Assembly: GCF_041431415.1 (NCBI RefSeq)
Contig: NZ_CP107845.1
Location: forward strand, 1,302,001 to 1,366,000
DNA: 64,000 bases
Origin: Streptomyces sp. NBC_00513
Lineage (GTDB): Bacteria > Actinomycetota > Actinomycetes > Streptomycetales > Streptomycetaceae
Reading direction: 5' to 3'
Part shown: in pieces, positions 1 to 8,514 of the stretch
Layout of the letters: each line of letters begins with the position of its first letter
Numbering within the stretch: position 1 is the first letter of the stretch
The notes under the pieces: generated by a model
Told to the model about the DNA's origin: nothing
Seen by the model: only the letters and a program-made list of their open reading frames with translations
Databases searched by the model: none
Position numbers and translations under genes: made by a program

Positions 1-1225
1 AGAGGCGGCCGGCGGCGGCCTCGATCCGGTAGCCGGTGAGCCGTCCGGAGCCCACCGGGGCGGTGAGCGCGAGGCCGTTGGGGACCGGGCGGGGCCTCCC
101 GTCCGACGGGGTGTTCTCCAGGGTCGGGGCGGTCGCCCCGGAGAGCGCCGCGAGGAGCGTCGAGGAGCCGCCGCCGTCCAGGTTGAGCGCCTCGTGGGCC
201 CCGAGCCGGTGCATCATGCGGCCGAGCCCGGTCAGGGTGAGCCCGCCGCTGGCCCGCATGCGGCCGTCCACGGTGACCAGGCGCAGCGACCGGCCGTCCC
301 GCGAGAGGCCGACGGCCGTGCGCGGGGCGGCGGTGTCGTTCGGTTCGCCGTCGTGGTTCTGCGGGACCCCGGCCACGACGAGGGCCTCCCGCCCGCCGAC
401 GGCCTCCAGGGGCACCGGTCCCGACTCCGGCAGCGGCGCGGCGGTGACGGTCACGGGGTCCCCGACGCGCAGGGCGGCGAGTTCGGCCGCCGCCGCCCCG
501 GCCGCGACCAGCAGGGTGGTGCCGGGGGCCGGGCGGTCGCGGCGCGCGGGACGCCGCAGGATCGGTACCGGGGCCGCGACGGCGACGCGGCCGTCGCGCA
601 GTTCCACCGCCGGCCCGGTGTCCGGGAGTACGGAGCCGGGCCAGTCGGCGGTGTACACGGCGAAGCCCTCGGCCGGCGGCAGGGCGGCGTTGTACCCGGC
701 CGGGGTGCGCACCGCGCCGCCGGGCAGGGTGATGCTCCCGGTGAGACCGAGGCGCAGGACGCGCCCACTGCCGTCGGGGGCGAAGCCGACGGCAGCGCCG
801 CCGGGGCCGGGCGACGCGGAGTGCAGCAGCCGGCCGCCCCGCACCCCGGGGCCGAGGGGGGCGCCGGTTCCCCGGATGTCGAAGAAGTCCCCGTTGACGG
901 CTCCGACGACGCGGCGCCCCGGCCCGGCCGGGTGGTGGGCGACGGCCTGGGCGAGCGTCTCGGCTCCGCGCCCGCCCAGGTACTCGGCCCGTACCCCGCC
1001 GGGTGCGGCGAGGTCGACGACGAGTTCGTCGACGCGCAGCCAACGGTCGCGTTCCAGCCGGTCGTACGAGTCCAGCCGCACGCCGGGGGCGACCGGGCGG
1101 GAGGTGCGGGCGGTCTCGATGCCGTCGTCGACCTCCGCGGCGAGCGCGGCCGGCGGCCCGGCGAGCAGGGCGCCGCAGAGCAGCGAGGCGAGCAGGGCCG
1201 GGAGCGGCGGCCGGAGGATCGACAC
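1..1225 (-). CDS. Phosphodiester glycosidase family protein, secreted (3' end off the window)
   Basis: The leftward frame opens at a GTG at 1225 and runs off the left edge, so about 408 residues are visible and the C-terminus is missing. The N-terminus has an Arg/Pro-flanked hydrophobic segment (about residues 5-25) ending in an Ala-rich cleavage-like region, so export is likely. The middle carries VNGDFFD and the distal part NLDGGGSSTL, the hallmark segments of the NAGPA-like phosphodiester glycosidase domain (DUF2233). Members of this family remove sugars from phosphodiesters, but the substrate here is unknown. No strong Shine-Dalgarno sequence precedes the GTG, so the start is tentative. 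The next gene upstream, the SpoIIE-type phosphatase, is in the same orientation 92 bp away. Confidence 0.8.
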   Translation of the reverse strand, partial: MSILRPPLPALLASLLCGALLAGPPAALAAEVDDGIETARTSRPVAPGVRLDSYDRLERDRWLRVDELVVDLAAPGGVRAEYLGGRGAETLAQAVAHHPAGPGRRVVGAVNGDFFDIRGTGAPLGPGVRGGRLLHSASPGPGGAAVGFAPDGSGRVLRLGLTGSITLPGGAVRTPAGYNAALPPAEGFAVYTADWPGSVLPDTGPAVELRDGRVAVAAPVPILRRPARRDRPAPGTTLLVAAGAAAAELAALRVGDPVTVTAAPLPESGPVPLEAVGGREALVVAGVPQNHDGEPNDTAAPRTAVGLSRDGRSLRLVTVDGRMRASGGLTLTGLGRMMHRLGAHEALNLDGGGSSTLLAALSGATAPTLENTPSDGRPRPVPNGLALTAPVGSGRLTGYRIEAAAGRL

Positions 1226-1317
1226 CCGGGAAGGATTTCGCGGGTCGGCGCGGCCCCGGGAGCGCGACCCGGACCGGGAGCGGCGTGTTCAGCCATTCGC
1301 CGGGCGGTCGGGCGCCG

Positions 1318-3387
1318 CTACCCGGGCCGCCCCGGGACGATGAACTCGCACCACACGCACTTGCCGCCGCCCCGGGGTTCCACCCCCCAGTCGTCCGCGA
1401 GCCGGTCCACCAGCAGCAGACCGCGCCCCGACACCGCCCAGTCGCCCGCCTCGCGCCGGTGCGGCAGGGCGCTGCTGGAGTCCTCGACCTCGATGCGGAT
1501 CCGTCCCTCCGCGGTCAGCCGCAGGCTGACGTGTCCCGCGCCGTCGGTGTGCACCAGGACGTTCGTCATCAGTTCGTCGGCGGCCAGCTCGACCTCGTCC
1601 GCCCGCTCCCGGGCGCCCCAGGCGGCCACCGCCGCCCGGATCAGGTGCCGGGCCAGGGCGGGGCCGTCAGGGTCGCCGGGGGCGAGTTCGTGGCGCAGCG
1701 GGCCGCCGCCGCGCGGGGCGGGGGTGCCCCGGCGGCGCAGCAGGAGCAGGGCCATGTCGTCGCCGCCGCCCGCGTCCCCGACGAGGTCGCACAGCACGTC
1801 GGCCAGCCGTTCGACGTCGACCGGTCCGTCCCGGACCCCGTCCATGACCTCCCGCATCCCCGAATCGGCGCGGTCGCCGCGGCGATCCGTCAGGCCGTCC
1901 GTGCAGAGCAGCAGCGTGTCGCCGGGGTGCAGTTCGACGCTGGTCACGGGGTAGCCGGTACCGGTCCCCGGTGGGTCGTGGGCGGGCAGGCCCAGCGGCA
2001 GTCCGCCGGCCACCTGGATCCGGTGGCAACTGCCGTCGCCGCGGCGGACGATGGGGTCGAGGTGACCGGCCCGCACCAGGTGCAGCATGCCGGTGTTCAG
2101 GTCCACCTCGCCGTAGGTGCAGGTGGCGAACCGTTCCGTCGCCAGTTCCCGCAGGAAGGTCGAGGCGCGCGCCATCGCCGTGCCGGGCGTGTGCCCCTCG
2201 GCGATGTAGGCCCGCAGGACGATCCGCAACTGGCCCATCACGGCCGCCGCGTCGGTGTCGTGGCCCTCCACGTCCCCGATCACCACCCCGACCCGTCCCT
2301 CCCCGAGGGGGATCACGTCGTACCAGTCGCCGCCGATGTCCCGGCCCATCCTGGCCGCCCGGTACCGTACGGCGATCAGCGCGCCCGGCACCTCCGGGAT
2401 CCTGCGCGGCAGCATGGCCCGCTGGAGTCCCTCCGCCAGGTCGTGCTCCTGCTCGAAGAGGATGGCCCGCTGGAGGCTCTGTGCGATGCCGCTGCCCAGG
2501 GCCACCAGCACGTTCCGTTCCTCGGTGGTGAAGTCCCCGTCCCGGCTGTAGAGCAGCCCGAGCGCGCCCACGGGACGGCCCTGGGCGATCAGGGGCAGGT
2601 AGACCCCGCTGCGCACGTCGAGCGGTTCGATGTACGGCCACAGCTGTGGGTAGCGCCGCTGGAACTCCTCGCGGGACGCGACGTAGACCGTCTGGAGGGT
2701 GCGTACGGCCTCGCTCATCGGGAAGCGCGCGTCGACGCGGGTGTACTCGATCTCGGGAACGTAGGAACCGAGCTGTCCTTCGGCGACGAGGTGGACGCGG
2801 GCGCCGTCGACGACGCCGAGCATCACGCTGACGGCTCCGAGGTGCCCGAGGGCCTCGGGGTCCTTGAGCACGTCGGTCACGTCGTTGACCGTGCGCGCGT
2901 GGGCGAGGATCGCGGTGGTCCGTTCCACGACGCCGGTCATCCGAAGGCGCCCCTCGTTGCGTTCCCCGGCGGCGCCCGGCTCGACGGGGTCGTGGGCCGC
3001 GTCGCGGAGGATCCCGATGACCCGGTACGGACGGCCGTCGTGCGGGTCCCGCAGGATGTGTCCCTGGATGTGGGTCCAGCCGAGGGTTCCGTCCCGCCTG
3101 CGACTGCGGAAGTACGCCCCGTAGTGGCTGCGGCCGTCCTTCATCGCCTGGGCGACGCGCGCGTCGATCCGCGACTCCTCGCCGGACACGAGTCGGATGC
3201 GCAGTCCGGCGGGGGTTCCGGTGAACTCGTCCGGACGCAAGTCGAGGACCTCGAGGGCGGTGGGATCCAGGTGCATCTGTCCGCTGTCGAGGTCCCAGTC
3301 GAAGGTGCCCATGCGGTTGAGCGCGAGACTCGTGTCGGGCCGCGCGGGCCAGTCGACCTCGGGGGTCGTGCTTCCCCGCTGGTCCAT
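1318..3387 (-). CDS. PAS-GAF-SpoIIE phosphatase with C-terminal HATPase domain
   Basis: This 689-residue soluble protein has four modules. A PAS/PAC sensor occupies about 20-130 and a GAF domain about 150-315. A PP2C-like SpoIIE phosphatase spans about 330-540, with the metal-binding signatures GGDWYDV, GDVEGHD and GGDDMALL. A GHKL ATPase of the RsbW/anti-sigma type spans about 560-685, with N-box AADELMTNVLVH and SGRGLLLVD. Such proteins are known in Streptomyces as environmental switches that dephosphorylate anti-anti-sigma (STAS) proteins, while the kinase-like domain acts antagonistically or binds partners. No STAS gene lies nearby, so the target is unknown. No transmembrane segment is seen. 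The ATG at 3387 is the first start in a clean frame. Confidence 0.88.
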   Translation of the reverse strand: MDQRGSTTPEVDWPARPDTSLALNRMGTFDWDLDSGQMHLDPTALEVLDLRPDEFTGTPAGLRIRLVSGEESRIDARVAQAMKDGRSHYGAYFRSRRRDGTLGWTHIQGHILRDPHDGRPYRVIGILRDAAHDPVEPGAAGERNEGRLRMTGVVERTTAILAHARTVNDVTDVLKDPEALGHLGAVSVMLGVVDGARVHLVAEGQLGSYVPEIEYTRVDARFPMSEAVRTLQTVYVASREEFQRRYPQLWPYIEPLDVRSGVYLPLIAQGRPVGALGLLYSRDGDFTTEERNVLVALGSGIAQSLQRAILFEQEHDLAEGLQRAMLPRRIPEVPGALIAVRYRAARMGRDIGGDWYDVIPLGEGRVGVVIGDVEGHDTDAAAVMGQLRIVLRAYIAEGHTPGTAMARASTFLRELATERFATCTYGEVDLNTGMLHLVRAGHLDPIVRRGDGSCHRIQVAGGLPLGLPAHDPPGTGTGYPVTSVELHPGDTLLLCTDGLTDRRGDRADSGMREVMDGVRDGPVDVERLADVLCDLVGDAGGGDDMALLLLRRRGTPAPRGGGPLRHELAPGDPDGPALARHLIRAAVAAWGARERADEVELAADELMTNVLVHTDGAGHVSLRLTAEGRIRIEVEDSSSALPHRREAGDWAVSGRGLLLVDRLADDWGVEPRGGGKCVWCEFIVPGRPG

Positions 3388-3426
3388 GCAGTCAGGGTCT
3401 CACTGTTCCCCGGCCGGGGCGCGCGG

Positions 3427-4767
3427 TCACCCGGTGCGGGGGCTCGCCTCCGAGGGGGGTGCCACCGAGGACGGGGTGAGCGGCGGGGTGTCCGACGGGG
3501 CGACGCGGGCGGGCGGCGAATCCGCCGGGGCGTCGCTCGGGGTGCTGTCGCTCGCGGTGCTGTCGCTCGGGGTGGTGTCGGCGGGCGAATCCGAGGCGGG
3601 CTCGTCCGGTGACTGCTCCGGGGATCGGCCCGGGGACTGCGCGGAGGACTCCGGGGGGCTGTCGGACGGGGTCGCGCCGGGGGTGTCGCCCGGTGATCGC
3701 GTCGGGGTGTCGGTGTCCGTCGGCGAGCCGCTCCCGGGGGACGTGGTGGTGTCCGGGGACGTGGTGCCCGTCGGGGTGGGGGTCACCGGCGGGGGCACCG
3801 GCTTGTCGCGCTTGCCGTCGTGGTCGGCGCGGTCCCGTCCGACCCAGGTCCCGTCGTGGTGGTCGTAGATCACGAAGGTGTTCACGACCTTCACCGAGGG
3901 GGCGATGACCACCACCCGCTGCGGCTGGTACGAGGGCCACGACTGCCCCGTGCGCTTCGCGTCGGCCCCGAGCGCCACCGGCTCCCCCAACGGATTGCCG
4001 CACGCGCAGCGCACCCGGGGCACCCCGCGGTCGTCAACGAGCACCGCCGTACCGGCCTCCAGCACCGCCTGGTAGGGGGTGGCCTTGCCATCGCGGTAAC
4101 CGTGGTTGGTGACCCGGGTGTCCGCGCGCAACCGCAGGGGGGTCAGGGAGCGCAGGTAGGCGGGTACGGCCTCGGGACGGATGCCGAGGGCGGAGGCGAA
4201 GGCGGTGTTCTTGGCCGGTTGCCCGGTCAGCGCCGCGATCTGCTTCCCGACATCGCAACTGGCGGTGTTCCGGGTGCCCCCGTACAGCCCGGGCGCGGCC
4301 CCGCTGACGCTGCGCGTGACCGTCGCCCCGGTCGCCGGCGCGCTGTCGCTCGCGGAGGGCGGCGGGCTCTGCGCCGGCGGTGTGGCCTCCTCGGCCGCCG
4401 TGGATTCGGTGAACGGGGCGGGTCCGGTCGCGGAGGCCGGTTGGAGGAAGACCTCCCCGCCGCCCGCCCGGGTGGAGGAGGGCGTGCCGCTCGGCCGGGT
4501 GAGTACCACCACCAGCGCCACGACGGCCGCCAGGGCGACGACCGCCGCGGCCAACCGGGGTCCGGAACGCCACCACGGGCCTTTGCCGGACGGCCCGGTG
4601 GGCGCGGGACCGTCGGGGCCGGCGGGCCCCCCGGGCGGTTGCTCGGGCGGGCCTCCCCGCCGCCCGCCCGACAGTGGGCCGGAAGGGGGACCGGACGGGC
4701 GCTCGGACGGCGACTGTGACGACCGCGGGGGCAGCGGCGGTTCCTGGCCGGAGGGTTGCGTGGTCAC
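3427..4767 (-). CDS. Membrane-anchored DUF6777-type protein with long Ser/Pro/Asp-rich tail
   Basis: The GTG at 4767 follows a GAAGAAGAG Shine-Dalgarno; a longer in-frame extension to 4956 lacks one. The 446-residue product has a cytoplasmic Pro/Gly-rich N-terminus (1-68), one transmembrane helix (about 72-90) and an extracytoplasmic domain of about 145-310. That domain has a conserved-looking block around NTASCDVGKQIAALTGQ and the cysteines of RCACGNPLGEP. It ends in a low-complexity Ser/Asp/Thr/Pro tail. The folded part matches what I recall as DUF6777, a streptomycete family of unknown function. The tail resembles cell-wall-spanning linkers. The rightward neighbour is divergent and shares a 149-bp intergenic region. 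Confidence 0.78.
   Translation of the reverse strand: MTTQPSGQEPPLPPRSSQSPSERPSGPPSGPLSGGRRGGPPEQPPGGPAGPDGPAPTGPSGKGPWWRSGPRLAAAVVALAAVVALVVVLTRPSGTPSSTRAGGGEVFLQPASATGPAPFTESTAAEEATPPAQSPPPSASDSAPATGATVTRSVSGAAPGLYGGTRNTASCDVGKQIAALTGQPAKNTAFASALGIRPEAVPAYLRSLTPLRLRADTRVTNHGYRDGKATPYQAVLEAGTAVLVDDRGVPRVRCACGNPLGEPVALGADAKRTGQSWPSYQPQRVVVIAPSVKVVNTFVIYDHHDGTWVGRDRADHDGKRDKPVPPPVTPTPTGTTSPDTTTSPGSGSPTDTDTPTRSPGDTPGATPSDSPPESSAQSPGRSPEQSPDEPASDSPADTTPSDSTASDSTPSDAPADSPPARVAPSDTPPLTPSSVAPPSEASPRTG
3532..3579. repeat. 15-bp tandem repeat coding the Ser/Asp/Thr tail of the DUF6777 protein
   Basis: Three imperfect 15-bp units with core GTGCTGTCGCTCG encode consecutive SDSTP-like pentapeptides on the minus strand. 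The repeat lies in the low-complexity tail and could vary in copy number without shifting the frame. Confidence 0.6.
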
Positions 4768-4904
4768 GGGCTCTTCTTCCCTGACGGAGGAGTTCCGGTC
4801 CGGGGCGGACGTTCCGTGGTGGTGTACGGAAATCTCCGGATTTCTTGCGCTCCTGCGGACCATTGTGTGGGGCCTCCCGGTGGTGGCCGCAAGCCGAGGG
4901 TGCC

Positions 4905-4919
4905 TACCGTTGTCGGGTG
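4905..4919 (+). promoter_or_regulatory. -10 element implying a leaderless mRNA for the streptophobe-type gene
   Basis: TACCGT (a TANNNT -10 element) ends six bases before the GTG at 4917, the spacing expected when transcription begins at the start codon. No Shine-Dalgarno precedes this GTG. I see no good -35 hexamer. Confidence 0.4.
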
Positions 4920-6203
4920 AGCCGAACGTCAGCAACGACCTCCGGTGGCTCCGCACGGGCCTGGCGTGACGCCCTCGCCGCCGTCGTGGCGGGCTTCGTG
5001 GTGATGATCGTGATCGCCGCGGCGGGACTGGCCTGTGCGGGTGCGGGCGACCTCCCGGAGGGCGCGTTCCCCCGGGTGGTCGCGGCCGTGGTCGTGATGG
5101 CGGCCGGCGGCTCGATCGGGGTGTCGGGCGGCGCCGGGTTCCTGGCCGAGGCCGACGTGAACCTGTCCGTGCTCCCGCTCTCGGTGACCCTGGCCGGCGC
5201 CCTGACGGTCGGCCTCTGCTTCCTGCGCCCCCTGCACAACCGGGCGGTGGCCCACCCGCGCGAACTGCTCGGACGGGTCGTGCCGTTGGTGGTGCTGTGG
5301 CTGCTCGCGCTCCTCGGCGTCGCCCTGGTCGCCAGGCAGGACTTCGGGATCTCCACGGGCGACTCCCCCGTCGGGGAGATCGGCGAACTCCTCGACGCGG
5401 CCCCGACGGTGGGCTTCCGGGCCGAGGTGCCGGCCACGCTGTTCTTCGGACTCCTCTGGATCCTGGGCTTGTTGGCGATCACCCTGCTGGTTTCCCGGCG
5501 TGCGCCGTTGCCCGCCGCCCTGGTGCGCTTCCACACGGCGGTGCGCCCGGCCGCCTTCGCCACGGTCGTGCTGCTGCTGGCGTACGTGGCGATCGGCGTG
5601 GTCGCCGGTCTGGTGGTGGCCGCCACCCGGGGGGACGTCGCACAGACGTTCGCGGTGATCCTGTTGGGCCTGCCGAACCTGGCCTGGCTCGCGCTGACCC
5701 TGGGCTTCGGCGGGTCCTGGGAGGGCCGCGTGGACGGGCCGTTCGGGCTGCCGATGCCGCGGTTGTTGGACCAGGCGCTGCGCGGCCCCGACCTGTCCAC
5801 GGTGGACGTCGCCTCGCTCGCGGAACACGATTCCCGGGCGTGGTGGCTGGTTCCGGTGGCCGCCGTCCTGCTGCTGGGCACCGGTGTGCTGGCGGCCGTA
5901 CGCTCCCCCGCGCACGTCCGGGCGCGACAGCACGCCCTGCACCTGGCGGTGGCCCTGGCGCTGGCGACGTTGGCGGTGTGCCTGACGGCCTCCGTCCGGG
6001 CCGAGTTCGGTCTGTCGCTGCTCGGGATCGGCGACGCGGGCGGTCTCGGGGGCAAGGTCGAGCTCAGCGCGCACCTGTGGCGCAACGTCGGTCTGGGACT
6101 GTTGTGGGGCGCCGTGGCGGGCTTCCTCGGCGCCCTGGTGGCCCGCCCCCTGCGCCGCCGCGGCCGAGTGGGCGACCCTGATCCCCGCGGGGAGCGACCC
6201 TGA
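4917..6203 (+). CDS. Streptophobe-type integral membrane protein
   Basis: This is a 428-residue, strongly hydrophobic protein with roughly ten predicted membrane helices. The short N-terminal basic stretch is followed directly by a helix starting ALAAVVAGFVVMIVIAAAG. An early segment, LSVLPLSVTLAGALTVG, followed by FLRPL, is what I recall of the streptophobe family found across Streptomyces. Function is unknown; the multi-helix layout with Gly-rich loops would suit a small transporter or a stress-response membrane protein. GTG 4917 is chosen over an ATG 72 bp upstream because it sits at a leaderless spacing from TACCGT and the longer N-terminus is Cys/Arg-rich and not membrane-like. Confidence 0.75.
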   Translation: MSRTSATTSGGSARAWRDALAAVVAGFVVMIVIAAAGLACAGAGDLPEGAFPRVVAAVVVMAAGGSIGVSGGAGFLAEADVNLSVLPLSVTLAGALTVGLCFLRPLHNRAVAHPRELLGRVVPLVVLWLLALLGVALVARQDFGISTGDSPVGEIGELLDAAPTVGFRAEVPATLFFGLLWILGLLAITLLVSRRAPLPAALVRFHTAVRPAAFATVVLLLAYVAIGVVAGLVVAATRGDVAQTFAVILLGLPNLAWLALTLGFGGSWEGRVDGPFGLPMPRLLDQALRGPDLSTVDVASLAEHDSRAWWLVPVAAVLLLGTGVLAAVRSPAHVRARQHALHLAVALALATLAVCLTASVRAEFGLSLLGIGDAGGLGGKVELSAHLWRNVGLGLLWGAVAGFLGALVARPLRRRGRVGDPDPRGERP

Positions 6204-6286
6204 ACCCGGCAACCGATGGGCCGTACGGGTGAAGAGCGGGATATCGGTTCATCGGGGCATCGTTTCTGCATGCCAACCTCACCTCC

Positions 6287-6655
6287 GTGAACACGTTTAA
6301 AGGCCTGTTCCGGCCGCTCCACGCCGGCGGCCTGCTAGCCGTCTCCGCCGTCGCCCTGACCCTGTCCACCGCCCTCCCCACGGAGGCGACGACCGGCGCC
6401 CGCTACCTGGCCGGTCCGGTCGGCGTGCAGGACGCCACGCCCCGCAAGGTCTCCGCGAGCGCGGTCTACTGTCCCGACGGCATGCTCGTACAGTCCGGCG
6501 GCTACTCCCTGGAGAACGGTCGGACCGGCCCCGTCCTCGCCAGCCACCCGGTCGCCGGTCCGCACGGGCGCAAGGGCTGGTACGCCTCGGCCTCGCACGC
6601 GGACGTCCGGGCGTACGTGCTCTGCCTGCCCGTCCCCGGCGCGGACGGACCCTGA
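6287..6655 (+). CDS. Small secreted protein of unknown function
   Basis: This 122-residue product starts at GTG 6287. It has a basic N-terminus and a hydrophobic core (about 13-30) ending in an Ala-rich cleavage-like site near TEATTG, so it is probably exported. The mature part has two cysteines, in VYCPDG and VLCLPV, that could form one disulfide, and is otherwise Gly/Ser/Ala-rich. I recognise no family. It stands alone, 83 bp after the streptophobe-type gene and converging on the kinase gene with only 37 bp between their ends. The Shine-Dalgarno is poor. Confidence 0.6.
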   Translation: MNTFKGLFRPLHAGGLLAVSAVALTLSTALPTEATTGARYLAGPVGVQDATPRKVSASAVYCPDGMLVQSGGYSLENGRTGPVLASHPVAGPHGRKGWYASASHADVRAYVLCLPVPGADGP

Positions 6656-6692
6656 CCCGGTCCGGCGGACGGGCTCCCTCACCGCGACGGCG

Positions 6693-7706
6693 TCAGGCCC
6701 GCTCCCGCGGTCGGAAGACGGGCAGCGCCCAGCGCGGCGGCGGGGGCGCCGGTTCCGACTCCCCCGGCGCCGGGGCGTCGACGGGCGGCGCCGAAGCCGT
6801 TCGGGTGGGCGGGCGCCGACCGGCCGCCTGTCCTTCCTCCCCGGCCCGGCGCAGCGCCGCGGTGAACTCCAGGCAGGTGCTCCAGCGTTCCTCCGGCGAC
6901 TTGGCCAGGGCCTTCGCCAGCACGTCGTCCACCGCGGCCGGCAGGTCCGGCCGCTCCGCGCTCACCGGTGGCGGCGGGTCGTACTGGTGGGCCCACAGCA
7001 GGGCCATGTCGTCGTCCCGCCGGAACGGTGGTCCACCGGCCAGCATCTCGTGGACGACGCACCCCAGGCCGTAGACGTCGCACCGCCCGTCCACCGGCTT
7101 GCCGGAGATCTGTTCCGGCGCCACGTAGTCCAGCGTTCCGACGAACTGTCCGACGCTCGTGAACCCGGTCAGCGACAGGGACTTCTTCGTCAGCCCGAAG
7201 TCCGTCAGGTACACGTGCTCGGGGTGCTCGCTGTCGGTGCCCTCCGCGACCAGGATGTTGCCGGGTTTGACGTCCCGGTGGACCAGGTCGTGGTCGTGGG
7301 CCGCGTCCAGGGCCGAGGCCACCTGGCCGGCGATCCGCGCGGCCGTCGCCACCGGCAGCGGGCCGGTGCGGTCCAGCATCGCCCGCAGGTCCTGTCCGGC
7401 GACGTGGCGCATGGCGATGTACAGCAGACCGTCGGCCTCGCCCGCCTCGAAGACGGGAACGATGTGGGGATGGTCGAGGGACGCCGCCACCCTCGACTCG
7501 TGCGCGAACCGCTGTCGGAACGTGTCGTTGCGGGCCAACTCGGGTGCCAGCAGCTTCAGTGCCACGACGCGGTCGAGGCGCAGGTCCCGCGCCCGGTAGA
7601 CGACGGCCATGCCTCCGCGTCCGATCTCGTCCTCCAACCGGTACCCGGCGATCCGTGTCCCCGGCGCGGCCGGTCGACCTCCCGGGGTGTCCGCGGCGGA
7701 CGTCAC
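6693..7706 (-). CDS. Soluble Ser/Thr protein kinase (PknF-like position, beside FHA-ABC transporter)
   Basis: The 337-residue protein has a complete Hanks-type kinase domain (about 20-285): glycine loop GRGGMAVVY (29-37), lysine 51 in VVALKLL, catalytic HRDVKPGN with Asp145, DFG at 169-171 and APEQ in the activation segment. The tail is Pro/Ala-rich, and no transmembrane helix is seen, unlike many actinobacterial Pkn proteins. GTG 7706 overlaps the previous gene's stop by four bases (GTGA), so translation is coupled. It is the third gene of an operon with a two-FHA ABC transporter, and FHA domains bind phosphothreonine, so the transporter is the obvious substrate. This is inferred from the known PknF-Rv1747 pair of Mycobacterium tuberculosis. 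Confidence 0.9.
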   Translation of the reverse strand: MTSAADTPGGRPAAPGTRIAGYRLEDEIGRGGMAVVYRARDLRLDRVVALKLLAPELARNDTFRQRFAHESRVAASLDHPHIVPVFEAGEADGLLYIAMRHVAGQDLRAMLDRTGPLPVATAARIAGQVASALDAAHDHDLVHRDVKPGNILVAEGTDSEHPEHVYLTDFGLTKKSLSLTGFTSVGQFVGTLDYVAPEQISGKPVDGRCDVYGLGCVVHEMLAGGPPFRRDDDMALLWAHQYDPPPPVSAERPDLPAAVDDVLAKALAKSPEERWSTCLEFTAALRRAGEEGQAAGRRPPTRTASAPPVDAPAPGESEPAPPPPRWALPVFRPRERA

Positions 7707-8509
7707 CGGCCACCGTCCCCGGGTGTGTCGACGATCCGCGTCGGCTCGTGTCCGTCCGCCGGGCCGGTGGGCGCCTCGCCCGGACCGTCGCCCGCCGAGG
7801 CCGCCCGTTCGCCGGACGTGGGCTCGGGCGCGGTCGCTTGTTCGCCCGGCACGGGTCCGGGCGTGGGCGCTTGTTCGCCGGGCGTGGGTCCGAGTGCGGG
7901 CGCGTCGGCCGCCTGTTCGTCCGGAGTCCGCCCGGGCGCGTCGGCCGCCGCCTGTCCGTCGGACTCCGGGGTCTCGGCCGGCGGCTGCGGGCCGGGGGCC
8001 GCGCCCGGTTCCGAGACGACGGCGTACGTCGCCCGCCGGGTCCCGTCGCCGTACATCCACCGCCCGGCCGTCTCGTCGTAGAGCCAGATCTCCGCCCCGT
8101 CGAGCACCACCCCGGCGCGCAGGCCCCGGGTCGCCCGCCGGAAGCCGTCGGCGTCCGTCCGGCCGGAGGCGAGTTCGTCGGCGGCCCGGCGGTAGCGCTC
8201 CAGGGCCTCGACGCCGCGGGCGAGGAGCGGTCGGGGGTCCTCGGCGCGGGAGAGGGGGCGTCCCGCCGTGGGCGGCGGCTGCGGGACGACGACCAGCAGC
8301 CGCCCGTCCACCCAGGCGGACCAGCCGTTGGCGCAGAGGATCTCCGCCCATTCGCCGCGCCGGGACAGCAGTTGCACCGGCAGGAAGGCGTCCAGGGCGG
8401 CGGTGGGCCGGGAGACGTCCGGTGCCTCCCAGGCGGGCAGGCCGTCCCGGGGCACGACGTGGGTGGGCCGGAAGTCGGCGACGCCTTCGGGGCCTTCGGG
8501 GCTCGTCAC
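7703..8509 (-). CDS. SH3-like-domain protein between FHA transporter and kinase
   Basis: The 268-residue acidic protein starts at GTG 8509, six bases beyond the end of the transporter gene, and ends in a four-base overlap with the kinase gene. Residues about 10-75 alternate short strands with aromatic residues (ADFRPTHVV, WAEILCANGWSAWVDGR) and look like an SH3/GW-type barrel. The next part, about 90-145, has a helical heptad-like region and a second strand-rich block. The last 110 residues are a Pro/Glu/Ala linker. No enzyme motif or signal peptide is seen. Its placement suggests an adaptor in the kinase-transporter module, which is inference only. Confidence 0.72.
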   Translation of the reverse strand: MTSPEGPEGVADFRPTHVVPRDGLPAWEAPDVSRPTAALDAFLPVQLLSRRGEWAEILCANGWSAWVDGRLLVVVPQPPPTAGRPLSRAEDPRPLLARGVEALERYRRAADELASGRTDADGFRRATRGLRAGVVLDGAEIWLYDETAGRWMYGDGTRRATYAVVSEPGAAPGPQPPAETPESDGQAAADAPGRTPDEQAADAPALGPTPGEQAPTPGPVPGEQATAPEPTSGERAASAGDGPGEAPTGPADGHEPTRIVDTPGDGGR

Positions 8510-8514
8510 GCGGC